A stretch of 64,000 bases of DNA from Alkalihalobacillus sp. LMS39 (GCF_022812285.1 NZ_CP093300.1:3596001-3660000); one strand, 5' to 3'. Numbered from the stretch's first letter, positions 43,645-53,448 are shown. A program made the numbers and translations. Notes: generated by a model not told the origin, from the letters alone.

Positions 43645-44442
43645 TTACTTTTTCAAAAAAGAATGGAGTAATTCATACGGCAATTGGAATTTTTCATTAT
43701 TGATAGCAAGTTCATTGATGTTCAACTCTTCTTTATGTTCTTCTTTCACCGTATTCATTTCTTTATGAATACTTTCCATTGTCTCATCGAGCTCAGCAGC
43801 TGATAAAGCGGCTTTTTGTAGCTCCTCTACTAAATGTGTTGGAACGGTTTTGTTGTATTTATAGTAAATTTTATGTTCTAAGCTCGCCCAAAAATCCATG
43901 GCGATTGTGCGAATTTGAAGTTCAACATACACATGTTCCACACGGTCAGACATAAAAATCGGAATTTGCAACACTACATGTAAGCTTTGATAGCCGTTTG
44001 GTTTGGGCTTTTTTATATAATCTTTCACTTCAATGACTGTAATATCTTGTTGATTTTGAAGCATCTCACTCAATTCATATATATCAGAAATAAAAGAGCA
44101 TGTAATCCGAATTCCCGCAATATCTTTAACATTTTCTTTAATCGATGAAAGCGAAAGTTCATATCCTTTTTTATACACTTTTTTTAAAATACTCTCAGGT
44201 GACTTTACCCTAGATTTCACATGTTCAATCGGATTGTATTCATGAATATATTGGAATTCTTGTTTTAATATATCAATCTTCGTATTCATTTCATCAAGTG
44301 CAAATTTATACAACATCATAAAGCGTGTTAATTCTGTTTTTACTTGTTTCATTTTTTCAACATTTACAATTTTTGAGTCAACCAAATGAATAAACTCCTT
44401 TTGTTGTCGCTGTAGGTCATCTAAAGCTAGATTCATCTCCAT
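43645..44442 (-). CDS. Small alarmone synthetase-like GTP pyrophosphokinase
   Basis: A 265-residue protein with a RelA/SpoT nucleotidyltransferase domain at about residues 50-200. The motifs VKDIAGIRITCSFISDIYEL, KPKPNGYQSLHVVL and VELQIRTIAMDFWASLEHKIYYKY contain the expected Asp, Glu and G-loop residues for moving pyrophosphate from ATP to GTP or GDP. No HD hydrolase, TGS or ACT domain is present, as in YjbM/YwaC, but the protein is about 50 residues longer at its ends. It is expected to make (p)ppGpp under envelope or alkaline stress (inferred from family). Confidence 0.88.
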   Translation of the reverse strand: MEMNLALDDLQRQQKEFIHLVDSKIVNVEKMKQVKTELTRFMMLYKFALDEMNTKIDILKQEFQYIHEYNPIEHVKSRVKSPESILKKVYKKGYELSLSSIKENVKDIAGIRITCSFISDIYELSEMLQNQQDITVIEVKDYIKKPKPNGYQSLHVVLQIPIFMSDRVEHVYVELQIRTIAMDFWASLEHKIYYKYNKTVPTHLVEELQKAALSAAELDETMESIHKEMNTVKEEHKEELNINELAINNEKFQLPYELLHSFLKK

Positions 44443-44533
44443 CTTCGCTATCCCCTTTGGTTTTATTTCTATACGTTAAGTATAATCTCGGAATATGAAC
44501 TGAATATGAACCAACAACAAGGAGTTTCAATCT

Positions 44534-44722
44534 TTTACGGACATACGTTCCGCTATTTAGACAAATACTAGGGTTTTTCATTTCCGTTCGGACATCAATT
44601 CCGTTATTTTGCGTTGGAAGGTCGTGGAAGGCTGTTTTACAGCTCGTTAACGGAACAGATGTCCGATAACCTTGTAATATTCGCATAAATTGCTAGATTA
44701 ACGGAATAGATGTCCGTAACGA
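44534..44722. repeat. Dispersed repeat with inverted CGGACAT..ATTCCG motifs, copy B
   Basis: Two forward motifs (ACGGACATACGTTCCGCTAT and CGGACATCAATTCCGTTAT) and two reverse ones (TTAACGGAACAGATGTCCG and TTAACGGAATAGATGTCCG), laid out as in copy A at 25471-25659. It fills the gap between two genes and contains no coding frame. Confidence 0.7.
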
Positions 44723-44763
44723 GTTCTATTATTTTTCCTAGCAAACACATCTTATCTCCGATT

Positions 44764-45594
44764 TTAACCGGGTAAGAACCCCTCTTGACTAAACAGGATT
44801 TGTTCTCGGTTAAACGAATCTTGAAAAAGCTGAAAAGCATGTTGATGTGTTTGTTTTCCATACCACAGTTTTCTTTCTCCTTCATCATACAATTCTTTTA
44901 TATTTAGCTTTTCCGTTCTTTTGCCATGACTTCCATCTCCGGAAAAATAATCGTCAATTACGATTCGGTCCACTAGCTTTGATAGCATTTTCGGAAATTG
45001 ATTTGTGAACGGTAAAACCGGTGATACGGCGACCTGTACAGGAATATTGCTTTCTCGTAACTTCCGAATCGCTTTTAATCGCGCTTGGATGGGAGGGGCA
45101 TACGGGCTAAACCTTTTTCGAATCGAATCACAGTCTGTTTCTACTGTCATACTCACCCTCACCTTATCTCCTAACTTAGTAATCACATCTATATCACGTG
45201 TGACTAAAGAGCTTCTCGTTTGAATGAATAAAAAGTCTGGTGGAGTTTCCACCATGGCTTCTAATATATGACGGGTTCTTTTTTCTTTATAGTCAATCGG
45301 TTGGTAAGGGTCTGTACTAGAAGACATGAAAATCGTTACTTCTTTGCCTTTCTTTTTTACATTTGCAATTTCCCGTTTTAATTTTTCTTGAGACGATTGT
45401 TTAATATCCACCCATGTACCCCACTCTTGCCTTCTAAATAAACCAACAGGACTTTTCCTCACATAGCAATACGAACAAGCAAAGGAGCAACCTGTATAAG
45501 GGTTTAAAGAATGACTATATCCACTTAAAAAACCACCCGTTGCTGTTAATATTCGAGACGGTGTAGTATAGTTAACTTCCACTACTCTTTTCAT
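44764..45594 (-). CDS. Radical SAM protein of the spore photoproduct lyase-like family
   Basis: A 276-residue radical SAM enzyme. The [4Fe-4S] motif is CSFACSYCYVR near residue 36, preceded by SLNPYTGC, and the following strands (VTIFMSSSTDPYQPIDYKEK, DFLFIQTRSSLVTRDIDVI) fit the SPL-like Rv2578c group. Family members act in DNA repair or on unknown substrates. The ATG at 45594 has AAAGGAG upstream. It lies 32 bp behind the histidine kinase gene and is probably the last gene of the kht/two-component operon. Confidence 0.85.
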   Translation of the reverse strand: MKRVVEVNYTTPSRILTATGGFLSGYSHSLNPYTGCSFACSYCYVRKSPVGLFRRQEWGTWVDIKQSSQEKLKREIANVKKKGKEVTIFMSSSTDPYQPIDYKEKRTRHILEAMVETPPDFLFIQTRSSLVTRDIDVITKLGDKVRVSMTVETDCDSIRKRFSPYAPPIQARLKAIRKLRESNIPVQVAVSPVLPFTNQFPKMLSKLVDRIVIDDYFSGDGSHGKRTEKLNIKELYDEGERKLWYGKQTHQHAFQLFQDSFNREQILFSQEGFLPG

Positions 45595-45626
45595 AATGGC
45601 TCCTTTCCTCGTATCCAAGATTATTC

Positions 45627-46976
45627 CTATTCCTCATGTGATATATAAACCGTAAATGTCGATCCTTTACCAACTTCACTTTCCACTTCAATATAACTTT
45701 GATGAAGGTCAATAATTTTTTTGACAATGGATAAGCCAAGACCATTCCCTGGCATTTGATTCGTTCTCGCTCGGTCTACTTTATAAAATCGTTCAAACAA
45801 CCGTGGAAATGCTTCACTAGGTATGCCTTTTCCATCATCTTGAATGCTGACGATCACATAATCGTCTTCTTGCTTCACTTCAATTGAAATCGTTCCTTTT
45901 TCAGGTGAATATTTAATGGCATTGTTCAAAAGATTAAGCCAAACTTGTTCAAACAAATCTTCATCAGCGTTAATCCAAGTTGAATGTAAATCTAAAGAAA
46001 TCGTTAGTTGTTTTTGTTCCCATTGTGGTTCAGTTGCTAGAACGATTCTTCTTATTTGTTCATCGACTCTATACCGTTCTGGATGAAAGGGATGCTGGTC
46101 TGACTCAAGTGAAGATAACCTTAATAAATTATCACTTAATCGAGAAAGTCTGTCTGTCTCTTTATAAATGATATCGAAATATTCTCGCTGATTTTCTTGA
46201 GGAATGACACCATCTCGTAATGCTTTTGTAAATCCTCGAATGGAAGTCAGTGGTGATTGAATTTCATGAGAAACACTACTTACAAAGTCTTCACGCATTT
46301 TATCAATTTTCTCAACTTCTGTCGCCATATGGTTAAAACTCGTAATAAGTTCACCAATTTCATCTTTGTCTTTACTTTTTAATCGAATGGAAAAATTACC
46401 CTTTGCCATCTCTCTTGCTGCATTGGTTAATTTCTTTATTGGATTTATTAAATGTCGTGACGCTAATAAAATCATGAAACTTCCGAATGCCAACACAATA
46501 AGGAGCGCTCTTATCATAATTTCTTTAATTGCATCCATTTGTTCCTCATAATCAATATGAATAAATAAAGCATAGTGTTCGTTTCCGATTTCAACCGGCA
46601 TCCCTACCATTCGCGTTTCTTGGCGACTACCAAATGGCAAAATGACAGGAGCCTCCTTTCCTAGAAACACTTGCTGGACTGCCTCCTCTGACAAGTAAAA
46701 CTCTGGTGCGTCATCAATTACCGAAACACCCGCCTCATCCACAATAATCATATCGAAAAAATAAGTTTGGATTGTTTCTGCAAATTCCTGAATCGTTTCT
46801 GGCTCTGCAAGCTCCACAAGTGTAGCCATCCCCTTTGTAATACTTGACACTTCTTCTTCAAAAATCACTTCACTATGAAAAAACAAAGAAGAGATGACAT
46901 ACGATAGAAGAATACTAAAAAGGACAACACCAATAAATACACTAATAAAACGGATATACAAACTACGCTGAAACAC
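45627..46976 (-). CDS. Sensor histidine kinase
   Basis: A 449-residue membrane kinase with helix 1 (about residues 8-28), an extracellular sensor of about 120 residues, helix 2 (about 155-177), HAMP (about 178-230) and HisKA with the phosphorylated His in SVSHEIQSPLTSIRG. The HATPase domain carries the N box LLNNAIKYSPEKG, DDGKGI and GNGLGLSIV. The H box reads HEIQSP where most relatives have HELRTP. The GTG start overlaps the TAG of the response-regulator gene and has GGAGGT upstream. Confidence 0.93.
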   Translation of the reverse strand: MFQRSLYIRFISVFIGVVLFSILLSYVISSLFFHSEVIFEEEVSSITKGMATLVELAEPETIQEFAETIQTYFFDMIIVDEAGVSVIDDAPEFYLSEEAVQQVFLGKEAPVILPFGSRQETRMVGMPVEIGNEHYALFIHIDYEEQMDAIKEIMIRALLIVLAFGSFMILLASRHLINPIKKLTNAAREMAKGNFSIRLKSKDKDEIGELITSFNHMATEVEKIDKMREDFVSSVSHEIQSPLTSIRGFTKALRDGVIPQENQREYFDIIYKETDRLSRLSDNLLRLSSLESDQHPFHPERYRVDEQIRRIVLATEPQWEQKQLTISLDLHSTWINADEDLFEQVWLNLLNNAIKYSPEKGTISIEVKQEDDYVIVSIQDDGKGIPSEAFPRLFERFYKVDRARTNQMPGNGLGLSIVKKIIDLHQSYIEVESEVGKGSTFTVYISHEE

Positions 46977-47644
46977 TACACGACCTCCATGCGATATCCA
47001 AGCCCTCTTACCGTCGATATGACGATATCAGTAATCGGAATCAGTTGTTCGCGAAGTCGTTTAATGTGGACATCCACTGTTCTTTCATCCCCTTCATAAT
47101 CATATCCCCATATTTTTTCAATCAATTGGGAGCGTGTAAAAATAACTCCTGGTGAACTTGCTAACATAAACAATAATTCACACTCTTTTTTCTTTAACGA
47201 AATCGTTAATGCATTTGAAGTGACAATAAGTTGGTCAATATCAATCGTAGCAGAGCCGATTGTTACTGTTTTTTCAGATGAAACATTATACCGTTTTAAC
47301 AATGCTTTTACTCGCAAAATTAGTTCGACCGGGTCAAATGGCTTCACGACATAATCATCCGTACCTGCTTGAAACCCTCTTACTTTATCTTGAGATTCTC
47401 CTTTTGCTGTTACCATTAAAATCGGAATATCTAAAAAAGAACGAATATCTTCTGTTAACTCAATTCCGTCGACATGTGGCATCATGACATCGACTATAGC
47501 GAGTTGAACGGTGACCCGAGAAAGAATATCTAGCGCTTCTTTCCCGTCGGCAGCTTCAATCACAGTAAATTGGCTATCCTCTAGATATAACCTCATTAAT
47601 TTTCGAATATGTGCATCATCATCAACAACTAAAATCGTGTTCAT
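46976..47644 (-). CDS. OmpR/PhoB-type response regulator
   Basis: A 222-residue regulator. The receiver domain has acidic residues in LVVDDDAH, the phosphorylated Asp in IVDVMMPHVDG and the Lys in DDYVVKPFDP. The C-terminal winged helix ends with WGYDYEGDERTVDVHIKRLREQL. The ATG at 47644 opens at the family N-terminus (NTILVVDDD). It lies 40 bp behind khtU, so the kinase pair is expressed with the K+/H+ antiporter and may respond to pH, osmotic or envelope state (inferred). Confidence 0.93.
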   Translation of the reverse strand: MNTILVVDDDAHIRKLMRLYLEDSQFTVIEAADGKEALDILSRVTVQLAIVDVMMPHVDGIELTEDIRSFLDIPILMVTAKGESQDKVRGFQAGTDDYVVKPFDPVELILRVKALLKRYNVSSEKTVTIGSATIDIDQLIVTSNALTISLKKKECELLFMLASSPGVIFTRSQLIEKIWGYDYEGDERTVDVHIKRLREQLIPITDIVISTVRGLGYRMEVV

Positions 47645-47684
47645 CCCGCTCATCCTCTCGTAACTGTTGTTCATCCTCTAATCA

Positions 47685-48845
47685 TTAGTATACCTCTTTC
47701 ATCCGTAGCTTTTTTCGACCATATATTTTTTTGGAAATCGAAGGGGCAAGTTGAAATAAGGCAACACCGATTAAAGCAGATAATAGAATGAATATACTAC
47801 TGAACGCTTGAATCGTCCCCACTGCTAATGCTGCAATAATGATGGAAAACTCCCCACGTTGCGTTAAGGACAGTCCTGCTCGAAGCGATACTCTTTTGGA
47901 TAGCCCATACCATTGTCCTCCTAAATACCCGACGATGATTTTAGCAATGATCGACCAAACAAGTAATAAGAGCAATAGACCGACCATAGGAACTCCCTCA
48001 TGTAACGTAATCGTCGTTCCAAAATATAAGAAAAATAATGGCATCAGCAAATCTCTTGAACGGACAACAAGCTCTTCTAACTCATGAGTTCGTTTCACTT
48101 CCGCCAACATAATTCCTGCTAAAAATGCTCCTAATACTTCAGATAAATCTAGATAAAGAGCGACTCCACCATACGCTAGTGCAAGTCCAATGACAAATAA
48201 TAAGAAAATATCTTCATTCATATAGCGGTCAAAGAACGGGCCAAGCTTACTAAAAAGAAAATGTCCTAACAAAACAGCACCCGCAACTAGTAACATGACT
48301 TTAACAATCAACAATGACATCGACGAGTATGTTAGCGTTGCCCCGGCCGTAACACCGACTAACACCGCAACTAAAACGGGAGCTACTAGGTCTTCAAATA
48401 TTAATAATCCTAACATGAATTCTGATTCTGGGTTGGCTAATCGCTTTGAGCTTTCAAGCATTTTAGCCGTTATTGATGAGCTTGTTGCATATAATACACC
48501 ACCGATAATTAAGGATGCAACAAGGTCAAGACCAGCAAGTAAACATATTCCAATCGTCACACCAAAACATAATACAACATCAAGTACCCCTGCTTTTACT
48601 ACTTTTTTTGCAACAGTAAGCAACTGCTTAATCGGAAATTCCATACCTAACATAAAAAACAACAAGACAATTCCAATTTCCCCTGCAAAATGAAGCAAAT
48701 GTGTATCAGTAAACATTCCGCTAATCACAATTCCGGTAATAATAAAAATAATAACATTTGGAATTTTGATTTTCACACCAAGAAAACCAACGAAGAACAA
48801 TAATAGTAGAATTAAGCCAGCACTTAGCAATTCAGGAAATTCCAT
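47685..48845 (-). CDS. khtU: K+/H+ antiporter KhtU (CPA2 family)
   Basis: A 386-residue CPA2 cation/proton antiporter with about 12 membrane helices. Typical segments are GEIGIVLLFFMLGMEFPIKQL, GLLIFEDLVAPVLVAVL with the ion-binding Asp, and SLTQRGEFSIIIAALA. KhtU exports K+ in exchange for protons and is gated by KhtT, encoded directly upstream with a one-base overlap. A khtS gene, the third gene of the B. subtilis operon, is absent here. Confidence 0.9.
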   Translation of the reverse strand: MEFPELLSAGLILLLLFFVGFLGVKIKIPNVIIFIITGIVISGMFTDTHLLHFAGEIGIVLLFFMLGMEFPIKQLLTVAKKVVKAGVLDVVLCFGVTIGICLLAGLDLVASLIIGGVLYATSSSITAKMLESSKRLANPESEFMLGLLIFEDLVAPVLVAVLVGVTAGATLTYSSMSLLIVKVMLLVAGAVLLGHFLFSKLGPFFDRYMNEDIFLLFVIGLALAYGGVALYLDLSEVLGAFLAGIMLAEVKRTHELEELVVRSRDLLMPLFFLYFGTTITLHEGVPMVGLLLLLLVWSIIAKIIVGYLGGQWYGLSKRVSLRAGLSLTQRGEFSIIIAALAVGTIQAFSSIFILLSALIGVALFQLAPSISKKIYGRKKLRMKEVY

Positions 48846-49345
48846 TAGTTACTCTTCCCTTCACAAAGTTGCTCAAATTGTGCCACTGCTTCTTTTTTTC
48901 CAACAACCATAATCGTATCATTTGCTTCAAGTAAATAATCAAACTCATCATCGACTAGAAAATCTTCATCTCGAAAAATACCAATTACCTTGGCTCCTAC
49001 CGGCATTTTTTCTTTTAGTATTGAGATATGTGAACCAACGATAGATGATTGTTTTGCTAACTCGATCCATTCTACAACAATTTGTTTCCTCGCCATTTTT
49101 ATTTTTTCAATTGTTTCATGTTCCAATGGACTAAACGTAGCTCCTAGTAATTGCGTTGCTAATTGCTTCGTGTCATCAGATGTTAATCGATACGTAAAGC
49201 TAGCTTCATCATCAGCAGCATCTTCAAAAAAATAAAGCTCCCTTTTGCCCGTATGATGGAAAACAACAGCCATCAGTTGATTTTCTGCATTTATAAACGA
49301 GATTTTTTTTCCGACTCCTGGTAGTTCACTCATATTCATTTTCAT
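48845..49345 (-). CDS. khtT: KhtT regulatory subunit of the K+/H+ antiporter
   Basis: A 166-residue cytoplasmic protein with an N-terminal ELPGVGKKISFINAENQLMAVVFHHTGKRELYFFE domain and a C-terminal RCK_C (TrkA-C) domain (about residues 80-165, KMPVGAKVIGIFRDEDFLVDDEFDYLLEANDTIMVVGK). In B. subtilis the equivalent binds cyclic di-AMP and controls KhtU. It is the first gene of a probable five-gene operon (khtT, khtU, regulator, kinase, SPL-like). Confidence 0.92.
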   Translation of the reverse strand: MKMNMSELPGVGKKISFINAENQLMAVVFHHTGKRELYFFEDAADDEASFTYRLTSDDTKQLATQLLGATFSPLEHETIEKIKMARKQIVVEWIELAKQSSIVGSHISILKEKMPVGAKVIGIFRDEDFLVDDEFDYLLEANDTIMVVGKKEAVAQFEQLCEGKSN

Positions 49346-49568
49346 TCTATAGTCCCCCTTATGTTGTGTGCTTTTTGATTATAGAAAGGGTTTATGAACT
49401 GAATATGAATTAACTTTTTTAAAGCGATAATCGATCCACATCACTTGTAAAAATGTTATATTTATCAAAAAAGGATAAATAAACAAGAGATACTTCCACT
49501 TTTTTAAAAGAGATTATCGAATTTAATATTTCTTGTTTAAACCAATTTAAAGCAGAAGGGAAAATGTT

Positions 49569-49841
49569 ATGGTTAGTCAAACGAAAACAAATAGTCAGGC
49601 TGTTATTTCTTTAACTATGGGTGTTCTTTCAATACTTATACCATTTTTGGGTCTAGTTCTTGGTTTTTTCGGGATAGTGGCATCAAGAAAAGCAGTAAAA
49701 CAAATGGAAAAGACAAGTGAAGATGGAAAAGGTTTAGCAACGTCAGGTTTAATTTGTAGCACGATCGGAATAGTAATTCAACTTTTCGGAGTGTTAGGAC
49801 TTATTACTTTTTACTCTGCATCGCAAACTATGATTGGATAA
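49569..49841 (+). CDS. DUF4190-type small membrane protein
   Basis: A 90-residue protein with two membrane helices (about residues 12-36 and 58-82) joined by a positively charged loop (SRKAVKQMEKTSEDGKGLATSG), the pattern of DUF4190 proteins of unknown function. The ATG at 49569 has a GAAGGG site. Monocistronic, followed by a bidirectional terminator. Confidence 0.8.
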   Translation: MVSQTKTNSQAVISLTMGVLSILIPFLGLVLGFFGIVASRKAVKQMEKTSEDGKGLATSGLICSTIGIVIQLFGVLGLITFYSASQTMIG

Positions 49842-49855
49842 AATGATAGTATTGA

Positions 49856-49890
49856 AAAAAGCATCCCGATAATAATATCAGGATGCTTTC
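49856..49890. terminator. Bidirectional terminator between DUF4190 gene and kynA
   Basis: AAAAAAGCATCC and GGATGCTTT arms with a short loop, between convergent stop codons at 49841 and 49899. Confidence 0.75.
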
Positions 49891-49898
49891 TCCTATTT

Positions 49899-50732
49899 TT
49901 ATAACTCCGTTCGTAAATTCCATAGTTCCGGAAAAAATTGTTGGTCTAACACTTGTTTTAAATAATTCACACCTGATGACCCACCCGTGCCAATTTTAAA
50001 TCCGATTATTCTTTCTACTGTTTTCATATGACGGAATCGCCATTGCTGTAAACTATCTTCTATATCAACGAGCTTTTCTGCAAGTTGATATAAATCCCAA
50101 TATTTATCTGTTTGCTGATACACTGTTTTCCATGCTTCTTTTACCGCTTCATTTTCTTCATAAGGCTGTGTAACATCCCGATTCAACACCTCATGAGGGA
50201 TCGTAAATCCGGCCCGGTGTAGTGCTGCAATCGACACATCATAAATGCTTGGCTCATGGTATGCCTTTGTTAGTTTTTGTGACAGTTCTTTGTCTTTTTC
50301 ATAAATTTTTAAAATATAATCCGTTTTGTTTCCAAGCGCAAATTCAATTAAACGATACTGAAACGATTGAAAACCTGATGAGCTCCCGAGTTTATCTCGA
50401 AACTCAAGATATTCTGCAGGAGTTAATGTCGATAATACGTCCCATGCTTTTATAATTTGAGATTGAATTTGCGAGACACGCGCCATTTTTTTAAAGCTAA
50501 CGTCATAATTACCGTCCATAATTTCTTTTTTGGCTGCTTCTAATTCGTGTAAAGTTAATTTCATCCATAGCTCGCTCACTTGATGAATGATGATAAATAA
50601 CATTTCATCATGGTGATCTGATAGTCGATTTTGACTAGAGAGCAGCGTATCTAACTGTAAATAATCCCCGTACGTCATTTTTTCAGAAAAATTGGTTTCA
50701 ATCTGTTTCTCATTATCTGTAGGTCGTTTCAT
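49899..50732 (-). CDS. kynA: Tryptophan 2,3-dioxygenase
   Basis: A 277-residue haem dioxygenase that opens the indole ring of tryptophan to give N-formylkynurenine. [16 protein letters not shown], the [16 protein letters not shown] block with substrate-site His, and the late [11 protein letters not shown] loop are family marks. The ATG at 50732 (GGAG upstream) lies 4 bp after the kynB stop; a longer frame to 50807 overlaps kynB and is not preferred. Last gene of the kynUBA operon. Confidence 0.95.
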   Translation of the reverse strand: MKRPTDNEKQIETNFSEKMTYGDYLQLDTLLSSQNRLSDHHDEMLFIIIHQVSELWMKLTLHELEAAKKEIMDGNYDVSFKKMARVSQIQSQIIKAWDVLSTLTPAEYLEFRDKLGSSSGFQSFQYRLIEFALGNKTDYILKIYEKDKELSQKLTKAYHEPSIYDVSIAALHRAGFTIPHEVLNRDVTQPYEENEAVKEAWKTVYQQTDKYWDLYQLAEKLVDIEDSLQQWRFRHMKTVERIIGFKIGTGGSSGVNYLKQVLDQQFFPELWNLRTEL

Positions 50733-50736
50733 TGTT

Positions 50737-51387
50737 TCACTCCATTCCTTTTGCAGTTGAAAGAGGTGTAATGACAGCCCGGACTGGACTCCCATCTGCC
50801 TGTTCAATCGGTAGTGGCAATGCGATTAGTTCATATTTGCCAGGTGAGACATCATCTAATACGACATTTTCCAAAATATACATTCCATATTGATGGATAC
50901 GGTGATGCCGTGGTAATTCTTTGCTATCAATATGATCAACTGATGGTAAATCAACACCAATTAACGTTATTCCTTTGTCATGTAAATAATCGATGGCCTC
51001 TAGTGACAAGACTGGAATCTTTGCTGGAAAGACTGTTCTATCTTTCCAAGCTGCTGTTTTGAATAACACTTTATCTACTCCCGTATAATCTTGCTGTTGG
51101 ATAACTTCGACTCCCATTTCATCCCTATTACTTACATCGAATAATAAACAAGGACCGATACATCGATTTACATCAAGTTCGGTCACAGTGTCCCCATCAT
51201 CTAAAAAGTGAAAAGGCGCATCAATATGTGTTCCACTATGCAAACTCATTGTCATTTTTCCAATATTAACCGAACCCGTATCCTTTTTCCGATAAATGGT
51301 TTCATAGGAAAAAGGCGTATCCCCTGGCCAGTGAGCCGTTTTCTTGTGTAAAGGCTGTGAAATATCAATCCATTTTTTATCTTTCAT
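50737..51387 (-). CDS. kynB: Kynurenine formamidase
   Basis: A 216-residue cyclase-family metalloenzyme that hydrolyses N-formylkynurenine to kynurenine. The zinc motif [16 protein letters not shown] is clear, with N-terminal [19 protein letters not shown] and a late [13 protein letters not shown]. It sits between kynU (11 bp) and kynA (4 bp), so the three are co-translated. Confidence 0.95.
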   Translation of the reverse strand: MKDKKWIDISQPLHKKTAHWPGDTPFSYETIYRKKDTGSVNIGKMTMSLHSGTHIDAPFHFLDDGDTVTELDVNRCIGPCLLFDVSNRDEMGVEVIQQQDYTGVDKVLFKTAAWKDRTVFPAKIPVLSLEAIDYLHDKGITLIGVDLPSVDHIDSKELPRHHRIHQYGMYILENVVLDDVSPGKYELIALPLPIEQADGSPVRAVITPLSTAKGME

Positions 51388-51398
51388 GTTTCACCTCA

Positions 51399-52673
51399 TT
51401 ACGCAATAATCCCACGAGTATTCGCAAACTTTTCATACTCTTTCGTTTCCATAATTTCTTTTAATGTTTCAACGGTTTTCCAAATATCAAAAAAAGTATT
51501 ATACAAAGCAACTGGACCAAGTCGGATAAAATTCGGTGCCCGGAAGTCCGGAACAATTCCCGCCTGCTTTAATGCTTTGCAAATGCTAGCCGCATGCTCA
51601 TGCTCAAGTAAAATATGAGCGCCACGTTTTTCTTCCTCTTTCGGACTTGCTAATTGAAATCCATATTCTTTTAATTCAAGGTCAAGTAAATCAAGGAAAT
51701 ATTGTGTTAATTGTAATGATTTTTTCCTTATGTTTTCCATGCCTACTTCATTAAACATCTCCAGGGAACCAAGTAATGGAGCCATACTTAAAATATGCGG
51801 TGTTCCTATTTCATACGCACTCGCATCAACTGCAGCATCTAAATCGTGACTCATATCAAATTGAACTTCTTTTTTTGAACTAAACCATCCAGCTAATCCT
51901 GGTTCTTGTCCAAAATGGTCTTCATGAACAAAGAGCGCGCCAACCGCACCTGGTCCTCCATTTAAATGCTTATAATTGCACCAAACAGCAAAGTCTACAT
52001 TCCACTCATGTAATTCGTGCGGGATAGAGCCAATCGAATGACATAAATCAAAACCGATAACAATGCCTCGCTCATGTGCTTGTGCTGTTAAGCGTTTCAT
52101 ATCCAATATTTGACCACTTCGATAAAGGATACTTGGTAAAAAAATAAGAGCTACATCATCTGTCATGGCAGTGATAATATCTTCTTCTTGCAATAGTCCT
52201 TTTTGACTTTCAACTTTATGTAACGCCGTCTGTGGGTCAAAGCCATGCAAGGTAATTTGACTTTTTAACGCATAAATATCAGAAGGAAATGTCGCGTCAT
52301 CCGCTAAGATTTTATACCGTTCTTTTGTTGGCTTGTAAAAGCTAGATACAAGCTGATGAATGTTGACCGTTGTTGAACCGGTAACAATGACCTCTTTAGC
52401 TTTCGCGCCAACAAGTGATGACAGTTGTTCGCCTAAATATTCTGACATATAAAACCATGGATGTTTCCCATCTAACCAACCATCAATGCCATACTGTTTC
52501 CACGAATTTAAGACGGTGAGTAAAGCTTCTTCTGCACGCTTTGACAATAACCCAAGCGAATTGCCATCTAAATATATACCTTCTCCAATATAAAATTCAT
52601 CTCGATACTTAAACAATGGATCTTCTTTATCTTTTTTATGTGCAAACTCGGCCGTATTCTTTTTTTCACTCAT
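51399..52673 (-). CDS. kynU: Kynureninase
   Basis: A 424-residue PLP enzyme that splits kynurenine into anthranilate and alanine. The PLP Lys is in [21 protein letters not shown], with [11 protein letters not shown] at the N-terminus and [15 protein letters not shown] for the cofactor Asp. It is the first gene of the operon, with promoter and paired palindromes upstream. Anthranilate could be recycled into tryptophan or degraded; no further pathway gene is in the window. Confidence 0.95.
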   Translation of the reverse strand: MSEKKNTAEFAHKKDKEDPLFKYRDEFYIGEGIYLDGNSLGLLSKRAEEALLTVLNSWKQYGIDGWLDGKHPWFYMSEYLGEQLSSLVGAKAKEVIVTGSTTVNIHQLVSSFYKPTKERYKILADDATFPSDIYALKSQITLHGFDPQTALHKVESQKGLLQEEDIITAMTDDVALIFLPSILYRSGQILDMKRLTAQAHERGIVIGFDLCHSIGSIPHELHEWNVDFAVWCNYKHLNGGPGAVGALFVHEDHFGQEPGLAGWFSSKKEVQFDMSHDLDAAVDASAYEIGTPHILSMAPLLGSLEMFNEVGMENIRKKSLQLTQYFLDLLDLELKEYGFQLASPKEEEKRGAHILLEHEHAASICKALKQAGIVPDFRAPNFIRLGPVALYNTFFDIWKTVETLKEIMETKEYEKFANTRGIIA

Positions 52674-52705
52674 TCCAAGCGCCCCTTTTGCTGTATGATA
52701 AAACC

Positions 52706-52735
52706 ATTATATTTTCTTTGTTGACAGATTGTCAA
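52706..52735 (-). promoter_or_regulatory. Sigma-A promoter of the kynUBA operon
   Basis: TTGACA (52735-52730) and TATAAT (52711-52706) on the minus strand with an 18-bp spacer. Confidence 0.7.
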
Positions 52736-52748
52736 TGACATAACGTCA
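52722..52748. promoter_or_regulatory. Pair of palindromes, probable operator of the kyn TetR regulator
   Basis: TGACAGATTGTCA (52722-52734, perfect 5-bp arms) and TGACATAACGTCA (52736-52748, 4-bp arms) are centred 14 bp apart. They cover the -35 of the kyn promoter and lie about 90 bp before the TetR gene. Confidence 0.65.
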
Positions 52749-52839
52749 ATGAATTATTAAGATCGCTGTTCCATGTTCTTATCATCTTTCCTTTTCGCAC
52801 AATGTATGCTATTTTATTGGGTAAGCTAGATTGAAGTAG

Positions 52840-53448
52840 GTGAGTAAACTGAAAACGAAGCGGCAATTACAAGCAATAGAAACAAAACAGAAATTAGTGA
52901 AGGCGGCAAAGGAAGTTTTCTTTGAACAAGGCTTTCAAAAATCAACAATCCAACAAATAATTAAACAAGCTGAGACAGGTTATGGCACGGCTTATGTTTA
53001 TTTTAAAAATAAAGATGATTTTTTAGTTGAAATTATGCAGGAAACGATGGAGCAATTTTACAAAGTGGCAACAATGCCCTTTACACCATCTTCAAAAGCA
53101 GAAGCCGAGCAACTGATTGGTAATCAAGTAAAATTATTTCTAACCTTAGCGTTGGAAAATAAAGACTTAATGAAACTTTTAAAAGAAGCGATAGGCGTCT
53201 CTCCTGAAGTTGAAGAGCATTGGCTCACCATTCGAAATCGCTTTATTGAAAATATTACAAAGGATATTCAATACGCCCAAGACAAAGCGCTCGCCAATGC
53301 TGAATTGCTTCCTTCAATCGTTGCCCGCTCTTGGTTTTATACGAATGAAATGTTTATGTGGGAACTCGTTTCAGGAAACACTCAAAACATCGATGACATT
53401 GTGAGTCATATGACTATTCTTTATACACGTGGATTGTATAATTTTTAA
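52840..53448 (+). CDS. TetR-family regulator, divergent to kynUBA
   Basis: A TetR repressor of up to 202 residues. The HTH is at about residues 18-55 (AAKEVFFEQGFQKSTIQQIIKQAETGYGTAYVYFKNKDDFLVEIMQ) with an all-helical ligand domain behind. The frame opens with GTG at 52840, but the only good ribosome site (AGGTGAG, 52838-52844) would serve the CTG at 52849, so the exact start is uncertain. It probably represses kynUBA and itself in response to tryptophan or a kynurenine (inferred). Confidence 0.88.
   Translation: MSKLKTKRQLQAIETKQKLVKAAKEVFFEQGFQKSTIQQIIKQAETGYGTAYVYFKNKDDFLVEIMQETMEQFYKVATMPFTPSSKAEAEQLIGNQVKLFLTLALENKDLMKLLKEAIGVSPEVEEHWLTIRNRFIENITKDIQYAQDKALANAELLPSIVARSWFYTNEMFMWELVSGNTQNIDDIVSHMTILYTRGLYNF

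Noticed and set aside
43645-44442. Alarmone synthetase as toxin of a toxin-antitoxin pair
   Set aside because: The partner gene is a DUF5392-like membrane protein, not a known antitoxin, and the domain is of the ordinary stress-type synthetase.
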